Source: Actinobacteria bacterium OV450
GTDB taxonomy: Bacteria; Actinomycetota; Actinomycetes; Streptomycetales; Streptomycetaceae
Assembly (NCBI GenBank): GCA_001298555.1
Contig: LJCW01000242.1
Location: 1 to 64,000 of the forward strand
Length of the DNA stretch: 64,000 nucleotides
Direction: 5' to 3'
Shown here: positions 1 through 8,151 of the stretch, piece after piece
Layout: each line of letters begins with the position of its first letter
How positions within the stretch are numbered: position 1 is the first letter of the stretch
Program-made: the position numbers and the translations under genes
The notes under the pieces: generated by a model
The model's input: the letters and a program-made list of their open reading frames with translations, nothing else
Databases searched by the model: none
Told to the model about the DNA's origin: nothing

Positions 1-85
1 GCCCACGGAAGCGGGGCCCGGGGATCCGTCCGCGGGCCCCGGCCCGGGCTCCGCGCCCCGCGCCGGGCGGACCCTCGCCGCGGTC

Positions 86-2215
86 ATGTCGCCGCCCCCG
101 GGATCCGGGCCTGACGGGGCGGCGGGGTCGGCCCGGCGGCCGTCCCCCGGCCCCGGCGCGGCCACGCCCCCGGGAGGCCGCGCGGCCGGGGCCGTCCGGC
201 TCACCTGGGCGCAGCCCGAGGACCTGGTCGGGCACGAGCTGCGGCAGGCCGCCGAGGACGGCCGGGATCCGGCTCCCGTCCTGCGGGCCTGGCTCGCCGC
301 GGGCGGTCGCCCCGCCCCCGAGCGTGCCGGGGCCTCCCCCGCCCCGGCCCCGCCGGAGCTGCGCGCGCTGGCTGCCCGCCTGCTGGACGACCTGGCCCGG
401 CTCCCGTCCGCGTGGGCCGCGGACGAGCCGGGGGCCCTGGAGGCCATCAGGGCCGCCTGCCCGGACTGGCCGCCCCCTGCGGCGAGTTCCTGCACCCGCG
501 CCCCGGCCGGGCGCACCGCACAGCGCCTTCCGCCCCTGCCGGGCGCCCCTCTGCGGGCCGCCCCCGGCCCCGGCGGCGGCCCGGCCGCGCCGCAAGGCCC
601 CGCAGACCCGGCCCGCGCCGTGGGCCACCCTCCGAAGGAGGCGGCGCCGGGGCCGGAGCCCGTCCCGGCCGGTGCGGCGGAAGGCAGCCCGACCCGCCCG
701 GCACCGGAATACAACCCGGCCGACGCCCCGGAGCCCGCCCCAAGCCGCACCGCGGAACGCCACCCGACCCGCCCGGCACCGCCACACGACCCGGCCCACG
801 CACCTCACCCCGCCACGTCCCGCCCCGCGGAAGGCAGCCCGATCCGCCCGGCACCGCCACACGACCCGGCCTACGCACCGCAACACGCCCCGGCCCGCCC
901 CGCAGAAGGGATGCTGGCGCGCCCGGCAGCGGAACCCGCCCCGGCCCACCCCACCGAAGGCCACCCGGCCCGCCCGGCACCGGAACACCGCCCCGCGCAC
1001 GTCACGGAACACGGCCCGGTCCACTGCGCGGAGGGCCCGCGCGCCGCCGAGCCCCGTGTCGCGGAACCTCCGGCGCGGGGCCCGGATCCGCGGCCCGCGG
1101 CCCCCGGGCCGGCGGAGCACCGGTCGGGCCGTCCGGACGGGGCGGCGCCCGTGGGGCCGGGTTCGGCGTTGCGGGAGCGGCTGGAGGCCGCCTGGGTGGG
1201 GCGGGCGGTCGGGTGCCTGCTCGGCAAGCCCGTCGAGAAGCTGCCCCTCGCCGGCATCCGCGCCCTCGCCCGCGCCGCAGGCAACTGGCCGCTGGACGAC
1301 TGGTTCACCGCCCGCGGCGTCCCCCCGGAGGTCCTGGCCGCCCACCCGTGGAACCGCCGCTCCGCCGCCACCTCCCTCGCCGAGAACATCGACGGCATGC
1401 CCGAGGACGACGACCTCAACTACCCGCTCCTGAACCTGCTCCTGCTCCAGCGCCACGGCAAACGCTTCACCACCTCCGACGTCGCCCGGCTCTGGCTCGA
1501 CGAACTCCCCGCCGGCCGGACCTTCACCGCCGAGCGCCTCGCCTACCGGAACCTGCTGCTCGGGCTGGAGCCCCCGGCCACCGCCACCCACCGCAACCCC
1601 TTCCGCGAGTGGATCGGCGCCCTCATCCGGGCCGACGTCCACGGCTGGACCAACCCCGGCGACCCGGCCGCGGCCGCCGCCCAGGCCCACCGGGACGGCG
1701 CCCTCACCCACACCGGCAACGGCCTCTACGCCGCCCTGTTCGCCGCCGCCGCGCTCGCCGAGGCCGCCGCCGGCCGGGCCGACGTCCACACCGCGCTCCG
1801 GGCCGGGCTGGCCGTCGTACCGCCGCGGTCGCGGCTGGCCGAGGCCGTCCGCCACGCCGTCGACACGGCCGGCCGGTACGCCGACTTCGACCGCGTCGTG
1901 GACCACCTGCACGCCCGGTACGGGCACTACCACTGGGTCCACGCCGTTCCCAACACGGCCCTGGTCGCCGCCGCCCTCACCCACGCCGACGGGGACTTCA
2001 CCCGCTCCGTCTGCCGTGCGGTCTCCGGCGGCTGGGACACCGACTCCAACGGGGCGACGGCCGGCTCCCTCGCCGCGCTCGTCGACCCGGGCGGGGTCCC
2101 GCACCGCTGGTCCGCCCCCCTCAAGAACCGTCTCGCCACCACCGTCCCCGGTTTCGACGGCATCGGCTTCGACACCCTCGCCCAGCTCACCGCACAGGAG
2201 GCAGCCCGCCCATGA
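86..2215 (+). CDS. ADP-ribosylglycohydrolase family protein with repetitive Pro-rich linker
   Basis: Predicted to hydrolyse ADP-ribose from modified proteins or small molecules in the cytosol. The C-terminal half (about residues 360-709) carries the family signature: GRAVGCLLGKPVEKL at its start, the metal-binding acidic motif MPEDDDLNYPLL, and the C-terminal metal motif GGWDTDSNGATAGSL. The N-terminal stretch around residues 37-130 (RLTWAQPEDLVGHEL...) is a helical segment I recall from streptomycete homologues. Between them, residues about 130-355 are Pro/Ala/His-rich, with 25-residue tandem repeats from residue 199. The frame is open to the left edge of the window, so ATG at 86 is only the first Met visible and the true start may lie upstream. 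The stop overlaps the next gene (ATGA), indicating translational coupling. Family assignment is firm; the substrate is unknown. Confidence 0.85.
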   Translation: MSPPPGSGPDGAAGSARRPSPGPGAATPPGGRAAGAVRLTWAQPEDLVGHELRQAAEDGRDPAPVLRAWLAAGGRPAPERAGASPAPAPPELRALAARLLDDLARLPSAWAADEPGALEAIRAACPDWPPPAASSCTRAPAGRTAQRLPPLPGAPLRAAPGPGGGPAAPQGPADPARAVGHPPKEAAPGPEPVPAGAAEGSPTRPAPEYNPADAPEPAPSRTAERHPTRPAPPHDPAHAPHPATSRPAEGSPIRPAPPHDPAYAPQHAPARPAEGMLARPAAEPAPAHPTEGHPARPAPEHRPAHVTEHGPVHCAEGPRAAEPRVAEPPARGPDPRPAAPGPAEHRSGRPDGAAPVGPGSALRERLEAAWVGRAVGCLLGKPVEKLPLAGIRALARAAGNWPLDDWFTARGVPPEVLAAHPWNRRSAATSLAENIDGMPEDDDLNYPLLNLLLLQRHGKRFTTSDVARLWLDELPAGRTFTAERLAYRNLLLGLEPPATATHRNPFREWIGALIRADVHGWTNPGDPAAAAAQAHRDGALTHTGNGLYAALFAAAALAEAAAGRADVHTALRAGLAVVPPRSRLAEAVRHAVDTAGRYADFDRVVDHLHARYGHYHWVHAVPNTALVAAALTHADGDFTRSVCRAVSGGWDTDSNGATAGSLAALVDPGGVPHRWSAPLKNRLATTVPGFDGIGFDTLAQLTAQEAARP
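680..1000 (+). repeat. In-frame 75-bp tandem repeats in the glycohydrolase linker
   Basis: Units begin at 680, 755, 830 and 905, exactly 75 bp apart, and encode 25-residue repeats of the type E-G-S-P-x-R-P-A-P-x-H-D-P-A. A shortened unit starts at 956. Because the period is a multiple of three, copy-number change would keep the frame. It looks like a length-variable, disordered linker. Confidence 0.8.
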
Positions 2216-3135
2216 CGGCCATCGCCGTGCTCGGCAGCACCAACATGGACCTCGTCGCCTACGTCCCCAAGGCACCCCGCCTCGGGGAGACCGTCACCGG
2301 CCGCGAGTTCCGCACCGTCCCCGGCGGCAAGGGCGCCAACCAGGCCGTCGCCGCCGCCCGCTCCGGCGGGGAGGTGGTGATGATCGGCGCGGTCGGCGCC
2401 GACGAGTTCGGCGTACGGCTGCGCTCCGCGCTCACCGCGGCCGGCGTCGAGACGGCGGCCCTGCGCACCGTCGAGGGCGCCAGCGGCACCGCCCACATCA
2501 CCGTCGACGACGAGGGCGGGAACAGCATCATCGTCATCCCGGGCGCCAACGCCCGCGTCACCGGCCTGGAGGCGGGCGACGAGTCCCGTATCGGCGCCGC
2601 CGACGCCCTCCTCCTCCAGCTCGAACTCCCGCTGTCCGCCGTCCTGGCCGGCGCGCTCGCCGCCCGCGCCCACGGGGTGCGTACGGTGCTCACCCCGGCC
2701 CCCGCCCAGCCGCTGCCCCCCGAGCTCCTCGCCGTCACCGACCTGCTCGTCCCCAACGAGCACGAGGCCGCAGCCCTCACCGGCCTCACCGACCCCCACC
2801 GGGCCGCCGAGGCCCTGCTGTCCCAGGTCCCCGAGGTCGTCGTCACCCTCGGCGCGGCCGGTTGCCTGTACGCCGCCCGCGGGCGGGAGCCGCTGACCGT
2901 GCCCGCGCCCCGGGTCCGTGCGGTGGACACCACCGCGGCCGGTGACACCTTCGTCGGCGCGCTCGCCGTGGCCCTCGGGGAGCGGGTCCCCGTTCCGCGA
3001 GCGCTGGCCTGGGCTTCGGCGGCGGCCGCGCTGTCCGTCCAGCGGCCGGGGGCTCAGGACTCGATGCCGACCCGGGCCGAAACGGACGCCTTCGCCGCGA
3101 CCGGTCCCGTCGCCGGGGCCGGGGAGGCCCCGTGA
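2212..3135 (+). CDS. rbsK: PfkB-family carbohydrate kinase, ribokinase-like
   Basis: A 307-residue ATP-dependent sugar kinase, most like ribokinase. The N-terminus has the substrate-binding motif LGSTNMDLV, then the first PfkB signature around GGKGANQAVAAARSGG. The second signature, DTTAAGDTFVGAL near residue 245, contains the catalytic Asp. ATG at 2212 overlaps the stop of the upstream ADP-ribosylglycohydrolase and the end overlaps the next start, so the four genes are translated as one unit. With an ADP-ribose-releasing enzyme next door, ribose or a nucleoside is a reasonable substrate, but that is inference; the family also contains adenosine and other sugar kinases, so the symbol is provisional. 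Confidence 0.8.
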   Translation: MTAIAVLGSTNMDLVAYVPKAPRLGETVTGREFRTVPGGKGANQAVAAARSGGEVVMIGAVGADEFGVRLRSALTAAGVETAALRTVEGASGTAHITVDDEGGNSIIVIPGANARVTGLEAGDESRIGAADALLLQLELPLSAVLAGALAARAHGVRTVLTPAPAQPLPPELLAVTDLLVPNEHEAAALTGLTDPHRAAEALLSQVPEVVVTLGAAGCLYAARGREPLTVPAPRVRAVDTTAAGDTFVGALAVALGERVPVPRALAWASAAAALSVQRPGAQDSMPTRAETDAFAATGPVAGAGEAP

Positions 3136-4325
3136 CCCCCCTCGGCCCCCTGGAGGGGGTGCGGGTGCTGGACCTCGCCACGCTCTTCGCCGGGCCGCTC
3201 GCCGCCACCCTGCTCGGGGACTTCGGCGCCGACGTCGTCAAGGTGGAACACCCGCGGCGTCCCGACCCCTCGCGCGGGCACGGCCCCGCCAAGGACGGCG
3301 TCGGACTGTGGTGGAAGCTGCTCGGCCGGAACAAGCGGACGATGACCCTCGACCTGTCCACCCCGGGCGGGCGCGACACCCTGCTGCGGCTGGCCGCCAC
3401 CGCTGACGTGGTCGTCGAGAACTTCCGCCCCGGCACGCTGGAGAGGTGGGGCCTGGGCTGGGCCGAGCTGTCCGCCGCCAACCCGCGGCTGGTGCTGGCC
3501 CGCGTCACGGCCTTCGGCCAGCAGGGCCCGTACGCCCGCCGTCCCGGCTTCGGCACCCTCGCGGAGGCGATGAGCGGCTTCGCGGCGATCACCGGGGAGC
3601 CGGACGGCCCGCCGACCCTGCCGCCCTTCGGCCTCGCCGACTCGATCGCGGCGCTGACCACCGCGTACGCCGTGATGACCGCGCTCGCCGGGCGCGAGCG
3701 CACCGGCCACGGGCAGGTGGTGGACCTGGCCATCATCGAGCCGATCCTCACGGTGCTGGGCCCGCACCCGCTCTGGTACGACCAGCTCGGCTACGTCCAG
3801 CCGCGCACCGGCAACCGCTCCACGAACAACGCGCCGCGCAATACGTACCGCAGTGCCGACGGGCGCTGGCTGGCGGTCTCCACCTCCGCCCAGTCCATCG
3901 CCGAACGCGTGATGCGGCTCGTCGGCCGGCCCGAACTGATCACCGAGCCGTGGTTCGCGACCGGCTCCGGCCGGGCGGCCCACGCGCCCGTCCTCGACGA
4001 GGCGGTCGGCGGCTGGATCGGCCGCCACAAGGCCGACGACGTGATCGCCGCGTTCGAGGAGGCCGAGGCCGCCGTGGCCCTGGTCTACGACGTACGGGAC
4101 GTCATGGCCGATCCGCAGTTCGCGGCCCTGGACACCGTCACCGAGGTCGACGATCCCGAACTCGGCCCGCTCCGGATGCAGAACGTCCTGTTCCGGCTGT
4201 CCGAGACCCCCGGCGCGATCCGCTGGGCGGGCCGCCCGCACGGCGCGGACACCGACGCCGTACTCACCGAACTCGGCCTGTCCGAGGCCGAGATCAGCGC
4301 ACTCCGGATGGAGCGGGCCCTGTGA
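3132..4325 (+). CDS. Class III CoA-transferase (CaiB/BaiF family)
   Basis: Predicted to move CoA between carboxylic acids. The 397-residue length and N-terminal sequence VRVLDLATLFAGPLAATLLGDFGADVVKVE are typical of family III, followed by DLSTPGGRDTLLRLAATADVVVENFRPG. An Asp in the central GTLAEAMSGFAAITGEPDGPP-type region is where the family places its nucleophile, though I did not align it. The GTG start at 3132 overlaps the kinase stop (GTGA). The following gene, a CoA-ester lyase, suggests a two-step route in which an organic acid is activated to its CoA ester and then cleaved. The acid itself cannot be read from the sequence. Confidence 0.87.
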   Translation: MTPLGPLEGVRVLDLATLFAGPLAATLLGDFGADVVKVEHPRRPDPSRGHGPAKDGVGLWWKLLGRNKRTMTLDLSTPGGRDTLLRLAATADVVVENFRPGTLERWGLGWAELSAANPRLVLARVTAFGQQGPYARRPGFGTLAEAMSGFAAITGEPDGPPTLPPFGLADSIAALTTAYAVMTALAGRERTGHGQVVDLAIIEPILTVLGPHPLWYDQLGYVQPRTGNRSTNNAPRNTYRSADGRWLAVSTSAQSIAERVMRLVGRPELITEPWFATGSGRAAHAPVLDEAVGGWIGRHKADDVIAAFEEAEAAVALVYDVRDVMADPQFAALDTVTEVDDPELGPLRMQNVLFRLSETPGAIRWAGRPHGADTDAVLTELGLSEAEISALRMERAL

Positions 4326-5128
4326 TCCTGACGTGGCTCTACGTACCCGGCGACCGCCCCGAGGTGGTCGCCAAGGCCCTGCACTCGGGGGCCGACGCCG
4401 TCATCGTCGACCTGGAGGACGCGGTGTCGGCCTCCCGCAAGGAGTACGCCCGCGCCGCCACCGCGGAGCGGCTCGCCGAGCGGCCCCCGGTCCCGGTCTT
4501 CGTCCGCGTCAACGCGCTGGAGTCGCCCTGGGCGGGCGCCGACCTCACCGCCCTGACCGGGCTGCGGGGCCTCTCGGGGCTGCGGCTGCCGAAGATCACG
4601 GCTCCGGAGCAGATCGTTGCGGTCGCCGACCGCACGGGCGGGGTGACGCTGCACGCCATGCTGGAGTCGGCGCTGGGCGTGGAGCGCGCGTACGAGATCG
4701 CCCGCGGCGCCCCCGCCCTGCGCGGGCTCTCGCTCGGCGAGGCCGACCTGCGGGCCGACCTGGGCATCAGCGCGGACGCGGGCCTGGACTGGCCGCGCTC
4801 CCGGGTGGTGGTCGCGGCCCGGGCGGCGGGACTGGCCCCGCCCGCGCAGTCGGTGTTCCCGGACATCCGGGACCTGGAGGCCCTGGCGCTCTCCTGCGCC
4901 CGGGGGCGGGCCCTGGGCTTCCTGGGCCGGGCGGCGATCCACCCGCGCCAGCTGCCGGTGATCGAACGGGCCTACCTGCCGCGCCCGGAGGAGGTCACCG
5001 CCGCCCAGGAGATCGTCGCGGCCGCCCGCCGCTCCCCGGGGGCGGTGGCCCTGCCCGACGGCCGCTTCGTCGACCCGGCGGTCCTGGCCGGCGCAGAACG
5101 CGTGGTCGCCCTGGCCCGCCGCGAATGA
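4322..5128 (+). CDS. CoA-ester lyase of the HpcH/HpaI (citrate lyase beta) family
   Basis: A 268-residue TIM-barrel lyase of the CitE/malyl-CoA lyase type. Visible hallmarks are LYVPGDRPEVVAKAL at the N-terminus, the acidic metal-binding segment VIVDLEDAVSASRKE, the Arg-containing FVRVNALES, the Glu in HAMLESALGVERAYEIA, and the late motif GRAAIHPRQLPVIERAY. Translation starts at GTG 4322, overlapping the CoA-transferase stop. It is the last gene of the four-gene operon; no strong hairpin follows, only the repeat-rich region. The substrate (citramalyl-, malyl- or another 3-hydroxyacyl-CoA) is not resolvable here. Confidence 0.85.
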   Translation: MILTWLYVPGDRPEVVAKALHSGADAVIVDLEDAVSASRKEYARAATAERLAERPPVPVFVRVNALESPWAGADLTALTGLRGLSGLRLPKITAPEQIVAVADRTGGVTLHAMLESALGVERAYEIARGAPALRGLSLGEADLRADLGISADAGLDWPRSRVVVAARAAGLAPPAQSVFPDIRDLEALALSCARGRALGFLGRAAIHPRQLPVIERAYLPRPEEVTAAQEIVAAARRSPGAVALPDGRFVDPAVLAGAERVVALARRE

Positions 5129-5222
5129 CCCCCGCACGGCCCCACGGGCCCGCGGGCGCAAGCCGCGGACGCAGGCCCGGGTCTCCACGGGCGCAGCCGC
5201 AGGTCCGCAGCGCGGGTCCGCA

Positions 5223-5272
5223 GGCGCAGACCCAGGTGCACAGACGCAGGCGCAAGCCGCAGACGCGGGCAC
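5223..5272. repeat. Copy 1 of a 50-bp direct repeat
   Basis: Identical by eye to 5565-5614, 342 bp away; it starts GGCGCAGACCCAGGTGCACA. The flanks of the two copies remain similar for several dozen bases. Confidence 0.85.
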
Positions 5273-5340
5273 GGGCCCGCAAGCGCCAGCCGCAGGTCCG
5301 CAGGCACGGGCCCGCAAGCGCAGACCCAGGCCGCAGGCGC

Positions 5341-5370
5341 AGGTGCAGGTGCAGGTGCAGGTGCAGGTGC
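5341..5370. repeat. Hexanucleotide tandem repeat (AGGTGC)5
   Basis: Five perfect head-to-tail copies of AGGTGC inside the larger repeat region. Confidence 0.9.
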
Positions 5371-5564
5371 AAGCCGCAGACGATCGCGCGCCCGGGGGTG
5401 CCGTACGGGCACGCACCCCCTCCCGCACCGCTCCCAGCAGGGCGTTCGCCCGGGGAGAGGCGGTCAGGGCCTCCAGCGTCAGCGGCCGGCCCGCGCGCTT
5501 GGGGGTCGGGGGGCTCGGCGGTGGCGGATTCCCGGAACTCCCAGGCGGCAGGCGCGGGTCTGCG

Positions 5565-5614
5565 GGCGCAGACCCAGGTGCACAGACGCAGGCGCAAGCC
5601 GCAGACGCGGGCAC
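5565..5614. repeat. Copy 2 of a 50-bp direct repeat
   Basis: Exact partner of 5223-5272. The intervening 292 bp contain the hexamer array and the non-repetitive core. Confidence 0.85.
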
Positions 5615-5668
5615 TGGCCCGCAGCCGCAAGCCGCAGGTCCGCAGGCGCCAGCCGCAGGAGCGGGTCC

Positions 5669-5707
5669 GCAGCGCGGATCTGCAGCGCGGGTCCGCAGCG
5701 CGGATCT
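5669..5707. repeat. 13-bp tandem repeat, three units
   Basis: Units GCAGCGCGGATCT, GCAGCGCGGGTCC and GCAGCGCGGATCT abut exactly; degenerate copies continue to about 5790. Confidence 0.85.
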
Positions 5708-5870
5708 GCACGCAGGCGCAGGTCCGCAGCGCGGGTCTGCAGGCGTATACGCGCGGATCTGCAGGCGCAGACGCAGGTCTGCACGCGCAGACAGGCGCGG
5801 GTCTGCGGCGCGGGGCGGGGGCCGTGCGGGCGGCGGCGGCCACGGGTAGCGGGCGACGTGGGCCGACGCA

Positions 5871-5913
5871 GACGGGAGGGGGCGCCGCGTGGTGCGCGGC
5901 GCCCCCTCCCGTC
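5871..5913 (-). terminator. Strong hairpin terminator downstream of lgt
   Basis: A 19-bp perfect stem (5871-5889 with 5895-5913) and 5-nt loop lies 18 bp past the lgt stop. It probably also stops transcripts from the + strand operon. There is no long T-run, as is common in Streptomyces. Confidence 0.8.
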
Positions 5914-5931
5914 GTGGTCCGGACGACCCGG

Positions 5932-6990
5932 TCAGAGCTTCTTGGCGGCCTTCGGGGCCTCGGCGTCCTCGGAGCCGGCCTTGTCCTCGGCACCGGTGTC
6001 AGCCGCGGTCGCGGTCTCGGCGGCGGGCTTCGGCGCGGAGTCCGCGGTCTCGCCGGAGGCGGCGGAGGCTGCGGAGTCCGCGCTCTCGGCGGAGGCGGCG
6101 GGCTGCGAGGAGGCGTCCGTGGCGTCGGCCTCGGTGTCGGCCGTGGCCTCGGCGGCCGGGTCGGAGGCCGCCGGGCCGCGGTCCGGCTCCACGACCTCCT
6201 CGCGGCCGGGCCGCAGCTTCGCCGACAGGACGAAGTAGACGACGGCCAGGATGAAGACCACGATCGCGGTCCACACGTTGAGCCGGACACCCAGGATGTG
6301 GTGGGCCTCGTCGACGCGCATGTACTCGATCCAGCCGCGGCCCGCGCAGTACGCGGCCACGTACAGGGCGAACGCCCGGCCGTGTCCGAGCTTGAAGCGG
6401 CGGTCGGCCCAGATCACCAGCGCGGCGACGCCCAGGCACCACAGCGACTCGTACAGGAACGTCGGGTGGTAGGTCCCGGCGACCCGGTTGGGCCCGTCGC
6501 TGATCTTCAGCGCCCACGGCAGGTCGGTGGCGCGGCCGTACAGCTCCTGGTTGAACCAGTTGCCCCAGCGTCCGCAGGCCTGGGCGAGGGCGATGCCGGG
6601 GGCCAGGGCGTCGGCCCAGGCCGGCAGCGGGATGCCGCGCAGGCGGCAGCCGATCCAGGCGCCCACCGCGCCCAGCGCGATCGCGCCCCAGATGCCGAGG
6701 CCGCCCTCCCAGATCTTGAAGGCGTCGACCCAGTTGCGGCCCTCGCCGAAGTACAGCTGGTAGTCGGTGATCACGTGGTAGAGGCGACCGCCGACCAGGC
6801 CGAACGGCACCGCCCACACGGCGATGTCCGCGACCGTGCCCGGCTTTCCGCCGCGCGCGATCCACCGCTTGTTGCCGAGCCAGACGGCGACGAAGACGCC
6901 GATGATGATGCAGAACGCGTAGCCGCGCAGCGGGATCGGTCCGAGATGGATCACGCCGGTCGACGGGCTGGGGATATAGGCAAGGTTCAT
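5932..6990 (-). CDS. lgt: Prolipoprotein diacylglyceryl transferase
   Basis: Transfers diacylglycerol from phosphatidylglycerol to the lipobox Cys of prelipoproteins in the membrane. Seven or so hydrophobic helices are visible. Family motifs include RGYAFCIIIG near residue 22, GGRLYHVITD, and the active-site segment CGRWGNWFNQELYG around residue 140, plus GTYHPTFLYES and RGWIEYMRVDE. The last 85 or so residues are an Ala/Glu/Asp-rich tail predicted to be cytoplasmic and disordered; enterobacterial Lgt lacks it. ATG at 6990 begins MNLAYIPSPSTGV. It partners functionally with lspA at 49.6 kb. Confidence 0.95.
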   Translation of the reverse strand: MNLAYIPSPSTGVIHLGPIPLRGYAFCIIIGVFVAVWLGNKRWIARGGKPGTVADIAVWAVPFGLVGGRLYHVITDYQLYFGEGRNWVDAFKIWEGGLGIWGAIALGAVGAWIGCRLRGIPLPAWADALAPGIALAQACGRWGNWFNQELYGRATDLPWALKISDGPNRVAGTYHPTFLYESLWCLGVAALVIWADRRFKLGHGRAFALYVAAYCAGRGWIEYMRVDEAHHILGVRLNVWTAIVVFILAVVYFVLSAKLRPGREEVVEPDRGPAASDPAAEATADTEADATDASSQPAASAESADSAASAASGETADSAPKPAAETATAADTGAEDKAGSEDAEAPKAAKKL

Positions 6991-7069
6991 GGCAGAGCCG
7001 ACGCTACCCTGCCGGGCGGTGCGGACCGCAACCCGCCCGGCAACCTGGCGCCAAATCGAGACGGGGCGG

Positions 7070-8107
7070 TCAGTCCTCCGCGGCCCCCTTCGAGGTCCCG
7101 GTCGCGGCCCCGGCCCCGGTGGAGGTCCCGGTCGCGGTCCCGGCCGATCCGGCCCTCGACCCGGAGGCCGTGGACGAGGTCTTCGCCGCGGCCGAGGAGG
7201 AGGCCGGCGGCGCCCCGGCCCCCGAGGTCCTCGACCCCTTCGAGGGGGACGCCGAAGCCGAGGCGGAAGCGGAAGCGGAAGCCGACGGTGAGGCGCTGGC
7301 GGCCCCGCCCCCGGTCCCCTTCGCGGCGGCCTCCACCTGCTCCTTGAGCTTCTGCGGGGTCACCGGGTTGGCCTGGTCGGCGAAGATGTCCTTGCCGTTC
7401 AGCAGCACGCTCGGGGTGCCCCGGAACTTCCCGGCCCGGAACGCCTCGAAGGACTTGTTCACCCAGCTGTTGTGCGTCCCGTCCTCGACGCACTTGCGGA
7501 ACGCGGGGGTGTCCAGCCCCGGCACCTTGGCGGCCAGTTCCAGCAGCTTCGCGTTCGTCCCGTACGCGTCGCTGGTCTCCTGCGGCTGGTTCTCGAAGAG
7601 GACGTCGTGGTACTCGGCGAACTTTCCGGCGTCCTGGGCGCAGGCGGCCGCGTTGGCGCCCTTCAGCGAGCCGCTGCCGCCCATGTTCCCGTCGATCAGG
7701 GTGACCAGGTGGTAGTCGACCTTGAGCAGGCCCTTGGCCTCCAGCTCGTGGACCGTGTCCCGGTAGTTGGTCTCGAAGGCCTTGCACGCGGGGCAGCGGA
7801 AGTCCTCCCACACCGTCAGCGTGGACTTGGCCTCGGGCTTGCCCGTCTGGATGGCGAGCGCGTCCTTGCCGGTCGCGCCGGAGGGGGCGCTGACCGGGCC
7901 CGCGTCGGCGGATCCGTCGCCCTTGTCGGTGTTGGCCGCGATCAGGCCGACGACGGCCGCCAGGCCGAGGACGCCGACCACGGCCGACGCCACGATGAGG
8001 GTCCGCCGCCGCTTCTCCCTCTTCTTCTCGCGCTCGCGCTCCACCTGGAGCCGCTCGCGGGCCGATCGTTTCGCTTCGCGGTTCGCACCGTCGTTCTTCT
8101 CGCTCAC
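7070..8107 (-). CDS. Membrane-anchored DsbA/thioredoxin-fold protein with Ser/Ala-rich tail
   Basis: Predicted thiol-disulfide oxidoreductase facing the cell exterior. A basic N-terminal segment rich in Arg/Lys/Glu is followed by one transmembrane helix (TLIVASAVVGVLGLAAVVG), then a DsbA-like domain with the redox motif FRCPACKAFE and the cis-Pro region RGTPSVLLNGK. The C-terminal 80 or so residues are low-complexity Ser/Ala/Thr/Gly. I chose GTG at 8107 (start SEKNDGANREAKR...). GTG at 8134 is in frame with a nice GGGGAGG upstream, but that sequence is one arm of the hairpin at 8122-8151, so the longer start would place a terminator inside the gene. Confidence 0.8.
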   Translation of the reverse strand: MSEKNDGANREAKRSARERLQVEREREKKREKRRRTLIVASAVVGVLGLAAVVGLIAANTDKGDGSADAGPVSAPSGATGKDALAIQTGKPEAKSTLTVWEDFRCPACKAFETNYRDTVHELEAKGLLKVDYHLVTLIDGNMGGSGSLKGANAAACAQDAGKFAEYHDVLFENQPQETSDAYGTNAKLLELAAKVPGLDTPAFRKCVEDGTHNSWVNKSFEAFRAGKFRGTPSVLLNGKDIFADQANPVTPQKLKEQVEAAAKGTGGGAASASPSASASASASASASPSKGSRTSGAGAPPASSSAAAKTSSTASGSRAGSAGTATGTSTGAGAATGTSKGAAED

Positions 8108-8121
8108 GTTCGGCCAAACGA

Positions 8122-8151
8122 AGCGGGGAGGCACTCGCGTGCCTCCCCGCT
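8122..8151 (-). terminator. Hairpin between trpA and the DsbA-like gene
   Basis: A 13-bp perfect inverted repeat (8122-8134 with 8139-8151; arm AGCGGGGAGGCAC) with a 4-nt loop, about 165 bp past the trpA stop. It probably ends the trpC-M-B-A transcript. Confidence 0.7.

Larger units (their letters stand above)
5129..5870. repeat. Repeat-rich non-coding region between the lyase operon and lgt
   Basis: No convincing gene. The stretch is built largely from variants of short words such as CGCAGACGCAGG and GCAGCGCGGRTCY. It includes a 50-bp exact direct repeat (5223-5272 and 5565-5614), five tandem AGGTGC hexamers (5341-5370) and three 13-bp tandem units (5669-5707). The core at about 5378-5555 is not repetitive. 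Long open frames cross the region only because the repeats lack stop codons. It ends at a strong hairpin (5871-5913). Confidence 0.75.

Noticed and set aside
412..2211. Long overlapping open frame ahead of the ribokinase (continuous with it from 412)
   Set aside because: It is a frame shadow over the ADP-ribosylglycohydrolase; Arg/Pro-rich composition typical of wrong-frame GC-rich DNA. The kinase begins at ATG 2212.
5341..5370. CRISPR-like array
   Set aside because: The repeats are head-to-tail without unique spacers, and there are no cas genes in the window.
5378..5555. Possible minus-strand peptide PTPKRAGRPLTLEALTASPR... in the repeat region
   Set aside because: No start or stop of its own; the frame continues through repeats. 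Kept only as a finding to be checked.
8132..8134. GTG 8134 as the start of the DsbA-like gene
   Set aside because: It has a good ribosome site, but this is one arm of a 13-bp terminator hairpin; GTG 8107 gives the conserved start.
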